Shown here one piece after another: positions 34,679 through 43,175 of a stretch of DNA of 64,000 nucleotides (the stretch's first letter is position 1; each line of letters begins with the position of its first letter). The stretch lies in assembly GCF_900157375.1 (NCBI RefSeq), contig NZ_LT721901.1, positions 2,404,315-2,468,314 of the forward strand, in the 5' to 3' direction. The DNA is from Mycobacterium rhizamassiliense. Its GTDB lineage: Bacteria; Actinomycetota; Actinomycetes; Mycobacteriales; Mycobacteriaceae. The position numbers were made by a program, and so were the translations under genes. Below the pieces are notes generated by a model, which worked only from the letters and a program-made list of their open reading frames with translations, ran no database searches and was not told the origin of the DNA.

Positions 34679-35425
34679 TTACTGCGAAGCCGCCCAATCC
34701 TTGAACTTGGTGGGGTAGACCGTCACTTCTTCGCCGTCGATGGGGACGATGCTGCCCTCGTCGATCACCGCACCGTAGTAGCGGGCTGCCGGGTCGGTGA
34801 CCACTTCGCGCGCATCGCCGGTCGCGGCGAACCAGGTCCGGATGAAGTCGTCCATGCCTTGCTTTTCGGGGCCGGCGATGTTGGTCAGACCGGCCGGATC
34901 GCCGCTCGCCGCGCGGGCGACGGCCGTCGCGACGTCAACCGAAGCGATGGGCTGGAACGCCCCGTGCGGCGCGCGAATCGTGTCGCCGTCGGCCAGCGAA
35001 TCGGCAATGCCGCCAACGAATTCGAAGAATTGCGTCGCTCGCACGATCGAATGCGGAGCACCCGATTCCACGATGATCTTCTCCTGGGCGACCTTGGACC
35101 GCATGTAGCCGCTGTCGGGCAGCCGGTCGCACCCGACGATCGAGAGCGCGACGTGATGCGCCACGCCCGCGGCCCGCTCCGCTTCGAGAAGGTTGCGGGT
35201 GGAAGTGGTGAAAAACTCCAGCACGTCGTCGTCGGCCCAGGACGGCGAGTTGGCGACGTCCACCACCGCGTGCACACCCGCGACGGCGTCGGCGAGACCC
35301 TCGCCGGTGATGGCGTTGACGCCGGTGCTCGGCGAGGCCGGCACGGCCTCGTGTCCCTGCTCGGTGAGGATCGCGACGACCTGCTTCCCGATCAGCCCGC
35401 TGCCGCCGATGACCAAGACCTTCAT
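34679..35425 (-). CDS. NAD(P)-binding NmrA/atypical SDR protein
   Basis: A 248-aa protein with the N-terminal Rossmann motif VLVIGGSGLIGKQVV and the NmrA/atypical-SDR outline (VVDVANSPSW, HHVALSIVGCDR, YMRSKVAQEKIIVESG). Members act as NAD(P)H-dependent reductases or redox sensors; the YMRSK segment keeps the tyrosine-lysine pair. ATG 35425 has GAAAGAGG at good spacing. It lies 72 bp downstream of the membrane-protein gene on the same strand. The substrate is unknown. Confidence 0.82.
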   Translation of the reverse strand: MKVLVIGGSGLIGKQVVAILTEQGHEAVPASPSTGVNAITGEGLADAVAGVHAVVDVANSPSWADDDVLEFFTTSTRNLLEAERAAGVAHHVALSIVGCDRLPDSGYMRSKVAQEKIIVESGAPHSIVRATQFFEFVGGIADSLADGDTIRAPHGAFQPIASVDVATAVARAASGDPAGLTNIAGPEKQGMDDFIRTWFAATGDAREVVTDPAARYYGAVIDEGSIVPIDGEEVTVYPTKFKDWAASQ

Positions 35426-35497
35426 AACCACGCCTCTTTCGTTTTCTCGATGGTTTGCTGGCACAAGCATGGTCGGTGGGACGGCCGTTTGGAACCC

Positions 35498-36382
35498 CTA
35501 CGGGCGCCTGGCGAAGCGCCGGGCCGGACCGTCGTCGGTGCTGGCGACCGAGTAGCAGATCGCGGTCGAGACGATCGTCGGCACGAGAAGTGCCAGCACG
35601 AAGACGAATCCGACGAATCCGCGGTTGGGGGTGGTCAGCCAGCCGATCGGGAAGCGCGCCAGGCTGACGGCGAGCCATGACGCGGCGACCGCGAGAAACA
35701 GCGTCCCCACAGTGGCCACCTTGATCGACCGCAGCGCCAACCGCGTCGGCTCGGCGGTGTTCGCCAGCGAGCGGTTGAGGGTCTTCGTGCGGATGTAGAC
35801 CAACGCGAAATCGAGCAGGATGACCGCCGCGCTGAATCCGACGATCGCCCCCGTCAGCCAGAGCGCCGGTCGGTGGCCGAGCACGAAATGCAAATAGTCG
35901 ATGCTCGTCTCGCTCATGATCAACGTCGTCGCCATCGCGGAGCCGAATGTCAGCCACCCGCCGAGGTCGGCGAGGAAGCAGTAGGCGCGGATGTCCGCGG
36001 GGTCCTCGGAGGGGACCTTGTTCACGGCGTGACTCGCGAGCATCCAGCCCAGCCCGCCGAACAGCCCCGTGGTGCCCGCCGCGAGCATGCCGGTCGCCAG
36101 ATCACCCTGCGTCCAGGCGATCGCGCAGATGCCCTGGCGGTCAGCGTTGTCGGGCGGCTGGGTTCCGCTGATGAGGCTGAACAGGAAGCTGTCGAGCATC
36201 AGGATCAGCACCGCCGACGAGAACAGCGCCAGCGTGTGCACGCCCTCCCGGCTGCCACGGTCGAACAGCAGGGCGATCGCCGTGATCAGGAAGCCGCCGA
36301 GCACACCGGCGAGCTGCGACGTCGACGGCGCCGACGTGATCATGCTCCATTGGTCGGAGGTGCAGAAGTTGTCGGGATTCAT
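35498..36382 (-). CDS. multi-pass membrane protein of unknown function
   Basis: About 294 aa with seven or so hydrophobic segments (for example LAGVLGGFLITAIALLF, ALFSSAVLILMLDSFLFSL, LWLTGAIVGFSAAVILLDFALV, VGFVFVLALLVPTIVST). I do not recognise the family. The start is uncertain: ATG 36382 fits the beginning of the first membrane segment, while the longer frame to ATG 36475 would begin inside the TTAAATCAA operator, which argues against it. It is divergent from the SDR gene at 36525. Confidence 0.65.
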   Translation of the reverse strand: MNPDNFCTSDQWSMITSAPSTSQLAGVLGGFLITAIALLFDRGSREGVHTLALFSSAVLILMLDSFLFSLISGTQPPDNADRQGICAIAWTQGDLATGMLAAGTTGLFGGLGWMLASHAVNKVPSEDPADIRAYCFLADLGGWLTFGSAMATTLIMSETSIDYLHFVLGHRPALWLTGAIVGFSAAVILLDFALVYIRTKTLNRSLANTAEPTRLALRSIKVATVGTLFLAVAASWLAVSLARFPIGWLTTPNRGFVGFVFVLALLVPTIVSTAICYSVASTDDGPARRFARRP

Positions 36383-36475
36383 TGGCGCCGCAATCCGAAG
36401 GTCGAGACCGCCTCGCTCATGGCCAAACAATAGCCAGCCGCTGTCCATCAGCCGGGGTTTGCTGTGGCGATTCAC

Positions 36476-36497
36476 TTAAATCAACTGCTTGACTTAA
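36476..36497. promoter_or_regulatory. 22-bp TTAAATCAA/TTGACTTAA operator, copy 1
   Basis: The half-sites TTAAATCAA (36476-36484) and TTGACTTAA (36489-36497) flank CTGC and form an imperfect palindrome. A second, more symmetric copy is at 37420-37441 before the TetR gene. The right half contains TTGACT, a -35 match, so a bound repressor would block the SDR promoter. The site ends 27 bp before the SDR start. Confidence 0.7.
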
Positions 36498-36524
36498 TAC
36501 CTGGCGCACGGATTAACTCGTCGG

Positions 36525-37334
36525 GTGGTCAACGAACTGAAGGGCAAGGTCGCCATCGTCACCGGCGGAGCCTCCGGCATCGGGCGCGGCATCGTGGAAC
36601 GGTTTGTGGCCGAGGGATCCCGGGTCGTCATCGCCGACGTCGAGGCCGACAAGGGGCAGGAGTTGGCCGCCGGGCTGGGAGACGTCGCCCTATTTTCGCG
36701 GACCGACGTCTCCGATCCCGAACAGATCGGGGCTCTGGTGGCCACCACCGTCGAGAAATTCGGTGGTTTGCACGTCATGGTGAACAACGCCGCGGTCTCC
36801 AGCCCGCTGCGCCGCCTGCTCGACGATGACCTCTCCGATTTCCACCGGATCATGGGCGTCAATGTCCTGGGCGTGATGGCCGGGACCCGAGATGCCGCCC
36901 GGCACATGGCCGAAAACGGTGGTGGGTCGATCATCAACCTCACCTCGATCGGTGGCATTCAGGCCGGCGGCGGGGTGATGATCTACCGCGCATCCAAGGC
37001 CGCGGTCATCCAGTTCACCAAATCCGCGGCAATTGAGCTGGCGCGCTACGAGATTCGGGTCAACGCCATCGCGCCGGGCAGCATACCCACGCCGATCCTG
37101 GGCAAGTCGGCCGCCGGAATGGGCCCGGAGCAGCTCAAGGAGTTCGAGGCGAAGATCCGTCAGGGGATGCGCGACGACCGTCCGCTGAAGCGCGAGGGCA
37201 CGCCCGACGACGTCGCACAGGCGGCGCTGTACTTCGCGGGGGACCGCTCGCCGTATGTCACGGGGACCGTGCTCCCGGTGGACGGCGGGACCTCGACCGG
37301 CAAGGTGGTCCGGCCCCGGAGGAGCGAGGGTTAG
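36525..37334 (+). CDS. SDR family oxidoreductase
   Basis: A 269-aa classical short-chain dehydrogenase with VTGGASGIGRGIV near 12-24, VNNAAVS near 87, the serine in INLTSIGG near 139, and YRASKAA near 153. D39 in VVIADVEADK suggests NAD(H) preference. GTG start. It has the same 22-bp operator in front as the TetR gene downstream and is therefore probably controlled by it, along with the ferredoxin and P450. The substrate is unknown; alcohols made by the P450 are an obvious possibility (inference). Confidence 0.86.
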   Translation: MVNELKGKVAIVTGGASGIGRGIVERFVAEGSRVVIADVEADKGQELAAGLGDVALFSRTDVSDPEQIGALVATTVEKFGGLHVMVNNAAVSSPLRRLLDDDLSDFHRIMGVNVLGVMAGTRDAARHMAENGGGSIINLTSIGGIQAGGGVMIYRASKAAVIQFTKSAAIELARYEIRVNAIAPGSIPTPILGKSAAGMGPEQLKEFEAKIRQGMRDDRPLKREGTPDDVAQAALYFAGDRSPYVTGTVLPVDGGTSTGKVVRPRRSEG

Positions 37335-37341
37335 CGCGTCC

Positions 37342-37401
37342 GCCGAGCGTGACGCTGCCGTCACGTTCGGCGCCCAGCGTGACCGCAGCGTCACGCTCGG
37401 C
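37342..37401. repeat. tandem 30-bp hairpin repeat (family B, copy 2)
   Basis: Two abutting 30-bp units (37342-37371 and 37372-37401). Each forms a 12-bp stem, GCCGAGCGTGAC pairing with GTCACGTTCGGC in the first, with one G-T or mismatched pair and a 6-nt loop. The array begins 8 bp after the SDR stop codon. It shares its core (AGCGTGA/TCACGTTCGG) and tandem layout with copy 1 at 9254-9312. It may end or insulate transcription between the SDR and TetR genes. Confidence 0.7.
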
Positions 37402-37419
37402 GTGGAACACGTGAGCAAT

Positions 37420-37441
37420 TTAAATCAAGCGCTTGACTTAA
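37420..37441. promoter_or_regulatory. 22-bp TTAAATCAA/TTGACTTAA operator, copy 2
   Basis: TTAAATCAAGC (37420-37430) and GCTTGACTTAA (37431-37441) form a palindrome with one mismatched pair; the central 12 bp are perfect. It lies 27 bp before the TetR start, the same distance as copy 1 from the SDR start, and again contains TTGACT. Autoregulation by the TetR protein is the simplest reading. Confidence 0.75.
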
Positions 37442-37468
37442 AGGGATCGGACGAGGTTGACTAGGGCA

Positions 37469-38134
37469 ATGACCGCGGCAGGCAGGGCTGTTCGCACCGA
37501 GCGGGCCAGCTCCACACAGGAGGCGATACTGGTCGCCGCCGAGCGGCTGTACGCCGAGCACGGCATGTTCGCGGTGTCCAACAGGCAGGTCAGCGAGGCC
37601 GCCGGGCAGGGCAACAACGCCGCGGTCGGGTACCACTTCGGCACGAAGGCCGACCTGGTGCGCGCCATCGAGGAAAAGCACCGTGGACCCGTCGAGCAGC
37701 TGCGCGAGCAGATGGTCGCCGAGCTGCTCGAGTCGGGCGGCGACGCCGAACTGCGCGACTGGGTGGCCTGCCTGGTCCGCCCGCTCACCGACCACCTGGC
37801 CGACCTCGGCAACCCGACCTGGTACGCGCGCTTCGCCGCGCAGGCCATGACCGACCCGGCCTACTACAACATCGTCGTCAAGGGCGCGCTGAGTTCGCCG
37901 TCACTGGTTCAGGTCGTCGACGGCTTCAACCGCTGCCTGCCCAACCTGCCGGCCAATGTCCACTTCGAGCGCAACATCATGGCCCGCAATTTGTTGATGC
38001 ACACCTGCGCCGATCGCGAACGCGCGCTCGCCGCGGGCACGCAAACGGCCCAATCATCCTGGCGGACTGCTGCTTTCGGCCTCATCGATGCGATCGTGGG
38101 CCTATGGCTGGCACCCGTCACGCCGCACGAGTGA
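37469..38134 (+). CDS. TetR-family transcriptional regulator
   Basis: A 221-aa repressor. The HTH occupies about residues 15-60 (STQEAILVAAERLYAEHGMF, VSNRQVSEAAGQGNNAAVGYHF in two blocks, then GTKADLVRAI). The long C-terminal domain with NPTWYARFAAQAMTDPAYY is typical of a TetR subgroup near mycobacterial P450 genes. ATG 37469 is preferred over TTG 37457, which lies too close to the GAGG. Its promoter carries the 22-bp operator. It is followed within 11 bp by the ferredoxin gene. Confidence 0.87.
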   Translation: MTAAGRAVRTERASSTQEAILVAAERLYAEHGMFAVSNRQVSEAAGQGNNAAVGYHFGTKADLVRAIEEKHRGPVEQLREQMVAELLESGGDAELRDWVACLVRPLTDHLADLGNPTWYARFAAQAMTDPAYYNIVVKGALSSPSLVQVVDGFNRCLPNLPANVHFERNIMARNLLMHTCADRERALAAGTQTAQSSWRTAAFGLIDAIVGLWLAPVTPHE

Positions 38135-38145
38135 AGAGTAAGCCC

Positions 38146-38340
38146 ATGAAAGTGACTGTCGACCAGAATATTTGCGCATCGTCGGGCAACTGCGTCATGC
38201 ACGCGTCCGAACTGTTCGACCAGCGAGACGACGACGGCGTCGTCGTCCTGCTCAACGACCACCCGTCGCCCGAACAGAGCGAAGGCGCCCGCCAGGCCGT
38301 CGCCGCGTGCCCAGCCCAGGCAATCCACATCGAGGAATGA
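38146..38340 (+). CDS. 3Fe-4S ferredoxin for P450
   Basis: A 64-aa ferredoxin of the actinobacterial P450-partner type. The cluster ligands are C10, C16 and C55 (NICASSGNC and ACPAQAI), with serine/glycine between the first two where a 4Fe cluster would have another cysteine, so a 3Fe-4S cluster is expected. It ends 1 bp before the P450 gene and surely passes electrons to it. No ferredoxin reductase is in the window. Confidence 0.92.
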   Translation: MKVTVDQNICASSGNCVMHASELFDQRDDDGVVVLLNDHPSPEQSEGARQAVAACPAQAIHIEE

Positions 38341-38341
38341 C

Positions 38342-39580
38342 ATGTCGGAAGCATTGACGGACACCACAACCGAGGCAGAGATCCCGGAATATCCGATGGC
38401 CAGGGACGCTCGCTGCCCGTTCGCCCCGCCCCCGGACGTCATGGCGCTCGCCGACAGCAAACCGCTGTCCCGGGTTCGGATCTGGGACGGCAGCATGCCG
38501 TGGCTCATCACCGGCTATGAGCAGGTGCGCGAACTCTTTTCGGATTCCCGGGTCAGCGTCGACGACCGCGTTGCCGGGTTCCCGCACTGGAACGAAGGCA
38601 TGCTGTCCACCGTCCACAAGCGGCCGCGGTCGGTGTTCACCGCCGACGGCGAGGAGCACACCCGGTTCCGGCGGATGCTGTCCAAGCCGTTCACCTTCCG
38701 TCGGGTGGAGAACCTGCGGCCCACGATCCAGCACCTCACCGACGACCACATCGACACGATGCTGGCCGGGCCGCAGCCGGCCGATATCGTCTCCTCGATC
38801 GCGCTGCCGGTGCCGTCCCTGGTGATCAGCCAACTGCTCGGCGTGCCCTACGAGGACGCCGAGATGTTCCAGCACCACGCCAATGTGGGCCTCGCGCGCT
38901 ACGCCGCCGCCGAGGACACCATGAAGGGCGCGATGAGCCTGCACAAATACCTGGCTCAGCTCGTCGAGGCCAAGATGGAAAACCCTGCGGAGGACGCGGT
39001 TTCCGACCTTGCCGAGCGCGTCAAGGCCGGCGAGCTCAGCGTGAAGGAAGCCGCACAGCTGGGCACCGGGTTGCTGATCGCCGGACACGAGACCACCGCG
39101 AACATGATCGGGCTCGGTGTCCTCGCGCTGCTGCTGAACCCCGACCAGGCGGCCGTCATCCGCGACGCCGAAGATCCCAAGATTCTCGCCAACGCGGTCG
39201 AAGAGATGCTGCGCTACCTCAGCATCATCCAAAACGGCCAGCGCCGAGTCGCTTTGGAGGACATCCACATCGCGGGGGAGACCATCCGCGCGAACGAGGG
39301 CATCATCATCGATCTGGCGCCGGCGAACTGGGATGCCGACGCCTTCACCGAGCCGGATCGGCTGTATGTGCACCGCTCGGGGGCCGACCGCAACGTCGCC
39401 TTCGGCTACGGCCGGCACCAGTGTGTGGGTCAGCAGCTCGCCCGGGCGGAGCTGCAGATCGTCTTCCAGACGTTAGTCCGCCGCATCCCGACCATGGCGC
39501 TGGCCGTACCGGTCGAGGAGGTCCCGTTCAAGCACGACCGGCTCGCCTACGGCGTCTACGAATTGCCGGTGACCTGGTAA
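38342..39580 (+). CDS. cytochrome P450
   Basis: A 412-aa soluble P450. The I-helix oxygen-activating motif is AGHETT (247-252), ExxR is E288-x-x-R291, and the heme thiolate is C361 in FGYGRHQCVGQQLARAE. The sequence looks CYP105/CYP107-like, but I cannot assign the family number. It uses the ferredoxin encoded immediately upstream. With the SDR, the amidohydrolase and the TetR control, it suggests oxidation of a hydrophobic compound. Confidence 0.94.
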   Translation: MSEALTDTTTEAEIPEYPMARDARCPFAPPPDVMALADSKPLSRVRIWDGSMPWLITGYEQVRELFSDSRVSVDDRVAGFPHWNEGMLSTVHKRPRSVFTADGEEHTRFRRMLSKPFTFRRVENLRPTIQHLTDDHIDTMLAGPQPADIVSSIALPVPSLVISQLLGVPYEDAEMFQHHANVGLARYAAAEDTMKGAMSLHKYLAQLVEAKMENPAEDAVSDLAERVKAGELSVKEAAQLGTGLLIAGHETTANMIGLGVLALLLNPDQAAVIRDAEDPKILANAVEEMLRYLSIIQNGQRRVALEDIHIAGETIRANEGIIIDLAPANWDADAFTEPDRLYVHRSGADRNVAFGYGRHQCVGQQLARAELQIVFQTLVRRIPTMALAVPVEEVPFKHDRLAYGVYELPVTW

Positions 39581-39642
39581 CCGAAATCGATTGAGCAGCC
39601 CGAGATTAGTCCTCATATCCCGATCCGAATGGAGGGTCAATA

Positions 39643-40812
39643 ATGTCAACGACGACTACCGCCTCGCTCTACCCGCCCGGTGGCTATGGCGCACCGAAGG
39701 ATCGGCGCGGCCACGCCGCGGACAGCGACGTGGGCCTGCCCGCGGGCACCGTGGTGTTCTCCGCGGACAACCACATCTCGCTGGCCGACGACATCTTCTT
39801 CGACCGCTTCCCGGATGAGTTGAAGGACAAGGCACCCCGGATCTGGTACGAGGACGGCGCCTACCAGGTCGGGCGCAAGGGTCAGTCGTTCCTGCCCGGT
39901 GACTTCAGCGCGGTGCTGATGCAATACGACGACCTGCCCGGGGCGGCGAGCACCAACATCGAGGCCCGCATCCAGGAGCTGCACGACGACGGCGTCGAGA
40001 AGGAACTGGCGTTCCCCAACGCGATCCTGGCGCTGTTCCACTACCCGGACAAGCAACTTCGCGAGCTGGCATTCCGCATCTACAACGAGTACATCGCCGA
40101 ACTGCAGGAGCGCTCGAACGGGCACTTCTACGGTGCCGGTCTGATCAACTGGTGGGACCCGCAGGGCGCTAGGAAGACACTGGAAGAGCTGAAATCGTTG
40201 GGGCTCAAGACCTTCCTGTTGCCGCTGAACCCGGGCAAGGACGACGACGGCAACATCATCGACTACGGCTGCGACGCGATGCGGCCGGTCTGGGACGAGA
40301 TCGAAGCCGCCGGGCTTCCGATCACGCACCACATCGGCGAGACCCCGCCGAAAACCCCGTGTCAGTTCAACAGCGTGGTGGTCGGCATGATGATCAACAT
40401 CGACGGCTTCCGCGAGCAGTTCGCCAAGTACCTTTTCACCGGCATCCTCGACGATCACCCCGGGCTGCGCATCGGCTGGTTCGAGGGCGGCATCGCCTGG
40501 GTGCCGTGGGCCCTGCAGGACGCCGAACATCTGATGGGGTCCTACCAGCACATGTTGAACCGGCCGCTGGAGCACGACGTGCGCTACTACTGGGACACCC
40601 ACATGAGCGCGTCGTTCATGGTCGACCCGCTGGGCCTACAACTGATCGACCAGATCGGGGTGGACAAGGTGATGTGGTCCAGCGACTATCCGCACAACGA
40701 AAGCACTTACGGTTACTCGGAGAAATCGCTGAAGGCCGTGGTCGACGCCGTCGGTCCGGCGAACGCGAAGAAGATCGTCAGCGACAATGTGACGAAGTTC
40801 CTGGGCCTGTAG
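39643..40812 (+). CDS. amidohydrolase-2 family metal hydrolase/decarboxylase
   Basis: A 389-aa protein of the amidohydrolase-related PF04909 family (ACMSD-like hydrolases and decarboxylases). SADNHIS near 42 is the N-terminal metal motif in a reduced DxH form, PITHHIGE near 225 the next histidines, GWFEGGIAWVP near 285, and WSSDYPHNEST near 345 the metal-binding aspartate. It lies 62 bp after the P450 and ends with a 1-bp overlap to the M24 gene. A homologue is at 59201-60499. The substrate is unknown. Confidence 0.85.
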   Translation: MSTTTTASLYPPGGYGAPKDRRGHAADSDVGLPAGTVVFSADNHISLADDIFFDRFPDELKDKAPRIWYEDGAYQVGRKGQSFLPGDFSAVLMQYDDLPGAASTNIEARIQELHDDGVEKELAFPNAILALFHYPDKQLRELAFRIYNEYIAELQERSNGHFYGAGLINWWDPQGARKTLEELKSLGLKTFLLPLNPGKDDDGNIIDYGCDAMRPVWDEIEAAGLPITHHIGETPPKTPCQFNSVVVGMMINIDGFREQFAKYLFTGILDDHPGLRIGWFEGGIAWVPWALQDAEHLMGSYQHMLNRPLEHDVRYYWDTHMSASFMVDPLGLQLIDQIGVDKVMWSSDYPHNESTYGYSEKSLKAVVDAVGPANAKKIVSDNVTKFLGL

Positions 40813-42056
40813 TGAAGACGCTCGCAGACCTGGGCACCAGCACCGGCAGCGGACTGGTGATCCCCGAAACGCCCGACCTGGCCCGGCTGCGCCGGGAGAC
40901 CGGCGCCCGGCTGCGCTCGGCGATGGCCGAGCGCGGAGTCGACGCGCTGATCCTGTTGGGCAACAACGCGGTAACCTATGCGACCGGCGCCAGCTGGCCG
41001 CTCGGCGACGCCGGCCTGTCCTACGTGGAACGGCCGGTGGCCGTGGTGCTGGCCAACGACGAGTGGCCGCACCTGTTTTTGCCGTTCCGCGAGGGAGCAT
41101 CGCAGGAGTCCGACTTGCCCGCCGATCACTTGCACGGGCCCGTCTACCTCGAATTCGAGGAGGGCGTAGCCAATTTCGCGCGCACGATTGCCGACCTGAT
41201 TCCGCCCGGTTCGGTGATCGCGGTCGACGAAATCACCGGCGCGATGTCTCGTGCCGCGAAGCAACTGTTCCCCGGCGGTCCGCCGGTCGACGCCGCGGCC
41301 GTTGTCAGCGCCGCCAAGTTGGTCAAAACGCCGGACGAACTGTCCTGCGTGCGGACCGCGATCCAGATCACCGACGAAGCCATGGTCGAGGTACACAAGC
41401 GACTGGCCCCCGGCGTTCGCCAAATCGACTTGTCGGCAAGCTTTTTACGCCGGGCCTTCGAATTGGGAGCGTCGGCCAGCATGCTGGAGCCGATCTGGCA
41501 GGTGATGCCGCCGAGCAAGGCCGAGGGTGTGTGGACCACGCACGGCGACCTGGCGCTGCCGTTGCTGAGCACCGAGCGCGAGCTGGCCGAGGGCGACGTG
41601 CTGTGGAGCGACGTCAGCATCACCTACCAGGGTTACTGCTCGGACTTCGGCCGCACCTGGATCGTCGGCCGGGACCCGTCACCGCGCCAGCAGGCGCAGT
41701 TCGACAAGTGGTTCGAGATCATGTCTGCGGTGTTGGGTGTTGCCAAGGCCGGCGCCACCGCGGCGGATCTGGGGCGGGCCGCGATCAATGCCAACGGTGG
41801 CACCAAGCCGTGGCTGCCGCACTTCTACCTGGGGCACGGGATCGGTGTCAACGCGGCCGAAATGCCCATGATCGGAACCGATCTCGGGCAGGAGTTCGAC
41901 GAAAACTTTGTCTTGCAACCCGGGATGGTGCTGGTCCTGGAGCCGGTGGTGTGGGAAGACGGCACCGGCGGCTACCGCAGCGAAGAGGTCCTGGTGATCA
42001 CCGAGGAAGGCTGGCTCCGCTTGTCCAACTACCCGTACGACCCCTATGGCAACTGA
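40812..42056 (+). CDS. M24 metallopeptidase (Xaa-Pro peptidase/creatinase fold)
   Basis: A 414-aa pita-bread-fold enzyme with all five metal ligands present: D267 (DVLWSDVSI), D278 (YCSDFGRTW), H342 (YLGHGIGV), E377 (LVLEPVVWED) and E391 (YRSEEVL). The N-terminal creatinase-like domain covers about 1-170. It may be a prolidase-type peptidase or a hydrolase of C-N bonds in a catabolic route. The GTG start overlaps the amidohydrolase stop (TAGTG), and its end overlaps the paralogue by 11 bp, so the two may form a heteromer. Confidence 0.88.
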   Translation: MKTLADLGTSTGSGLVIPETPDLARLRRETGARLRSAMAERGVDALILLGNNAVTYATGASWPLGDAGLSYVERPVAVVLANDEWPHLFLPFREGASQESDLPADHLHGPVYLEFEEGVANFARTIADLIPPGSVIAVDEITGAMSRAAKQLFPGGPPVDAAAVVSAAKLVKTPDELSCVRTAIQITDEAMVEVHKRLAPGVRQIDLSASFLRRAFELGASASMLEPIWQVMPPSKAEGVWTTHGDLALPLLSTERELAEGDVLWSDVSITYQGYCSDFGRTWIVGRDPSPRQQAQFDKWFEIMSAVLGVAKAGATAADLGRAAINANGGTKPWLPHFYLGHGIGVNAAEMPMIGTDLGQEFDENFVLQPGMVLVLEPVVWEDGTGGYRSEEVLVITEEGWLRLSNYPYDPYGN

Positions 42057-43173
42057 AGTCCTGCCCGACGAGCGCACGCTGCGCTCAGGGCGTCGTCAGC
42101 GGGCCCTGGACCAGATGGCCGCACACGATCTCGATGTGCTGGTACTCGGTCGCCAGGCCAATGTTCGTTATGTCACCGGGGCCCAGCAACTGTGGGTCGC
42201 CGGCACCCGGCCGTTCGGGCCTAGCTGTGTGCTGGTGCGTGAGACCGGCGCCATTCACCTGCTCAGCACGTGGGACGAGGGGATTCCCGAGGACATCCCG
42301 CACGAGAACCTCTACGGCATCTCGTGGAATCCGATGAATACCATGTCGGCGCTGGCGCGCATCGAGGGCGCGGCCACCGCCCGCCGGGTCGGAACCGATG
42401 CGCTCTCACCGGTTTTCGCTCAGCTCCTGCCCACCGCGTTTCCCAACGCGCAGCTGGTTGACGGAGAGTTGGCAGTGCGGGACGCCCGCCGGATCAAGAC
42501 GGCCGAGGAGATAGCCGCCCTGCGCTCATCCATCGCGGTAGCCGAATCCTCTTTGGCCGCAGCGATATCCGAGCTACGGCCAGGGGTGAGCGAACAGACA
42601 CTTGCCGGCGCGTTGCTGGAATCCGCGGCGGCAGGCGGCGTGAGCACCCCGTCAAATCAGGATGTCGCGTGGGTGACTTCGCGCGAGCATCCGTGGCGCC
42701 GGGCCAACGGTGATGGCCGGATCCAGGACGGCGATCTGGTGGCCTTCTCCGCCGGCGTGCTGGCCGGTGGTTACGTCGGCGAGGTTGGACGAACCTGGCC
42801 GGCGGACACCAGGCGCACGCCGGACGGCGCCGCGGCGCTGCACAAGCGCTGGGAAGCCTTGTGGGCCAAGCTGATCTCTTCGTGCCAGCCCGGTTTCGGG
42901 GCCACGGAATTGCTGGCCGCCTACGAGGCGGCGGGTGAGCCGGCGCCGCCGATGCCGGTGGCCCGCGGTTTGGGCATGGGATTCGACCCGCCCGTCGTGT
43001 CGAAGCACCTGCCCGTGACCGCGGCCGCGGAGCGTTTGGAGCCGGGCATGGTGCTCGCGGTGACGGGCTACGTCTGGGAACAGGGCGTCGGGGCGGTATT
43101 CGGGCGAGAGGCGGTGCTGATTACCGCGGATGGTCCCGAAGTGCTGACCTCCAGCCCCTTCTGGCACCCGTAG
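42046..43173 (+). CDS. M24-fold protein lacking the metal ligands
   Basis: A 375-aa paralogue of the previous protein with the same fold outline (RYVTGAQQLWVAG; GGYVGEVGRTW; GMVLAVTGYVWE). Alignment by eye places S235, E246, L309, T340 and R354 at the five metal-ligand positions Asp, Asp, His, Glu, Glu. With four of five lost, metal catalysis is unlikely. It may be a structural partner or regulator of the active paralogue, or have taken on a new function. Start ATG 42046 lies inside the paralogue's end. Confidence 0.8.
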   Translation: MATEVLPDERTLRSGRRQRALDQMAAHDLDVLVLGRQANVRYVTGAQQLWVAGTRPFGPSCVLVRETGAIHLLSTWDEGIPEDIPHENLYGISWNPMNTMSALARIEGAATARRVGTDALSPVFAQLLPTAFPNAQLVDGELAVRDARRIKTAEEIAALRSSIAVAESSLAAAISELRPGVSEQTLAGALLESAAAGGVSTPSNQDVAWVTSREHPWRRANGDGRIQDGDLVAFSAGVLAGGYVGEVGRTWPADTRRTPDGAAALHKRWEALWAKLISSCQPGFGATELLAAYEAAGEPAPPMPVARGLGMGFDPPVVSKHLPVTAAAERLEPGMVLAVTGYVWEQGVGAVFGREAVLITADGPEVLTSSPFWHP

Positions 43174-43175
43174 CG

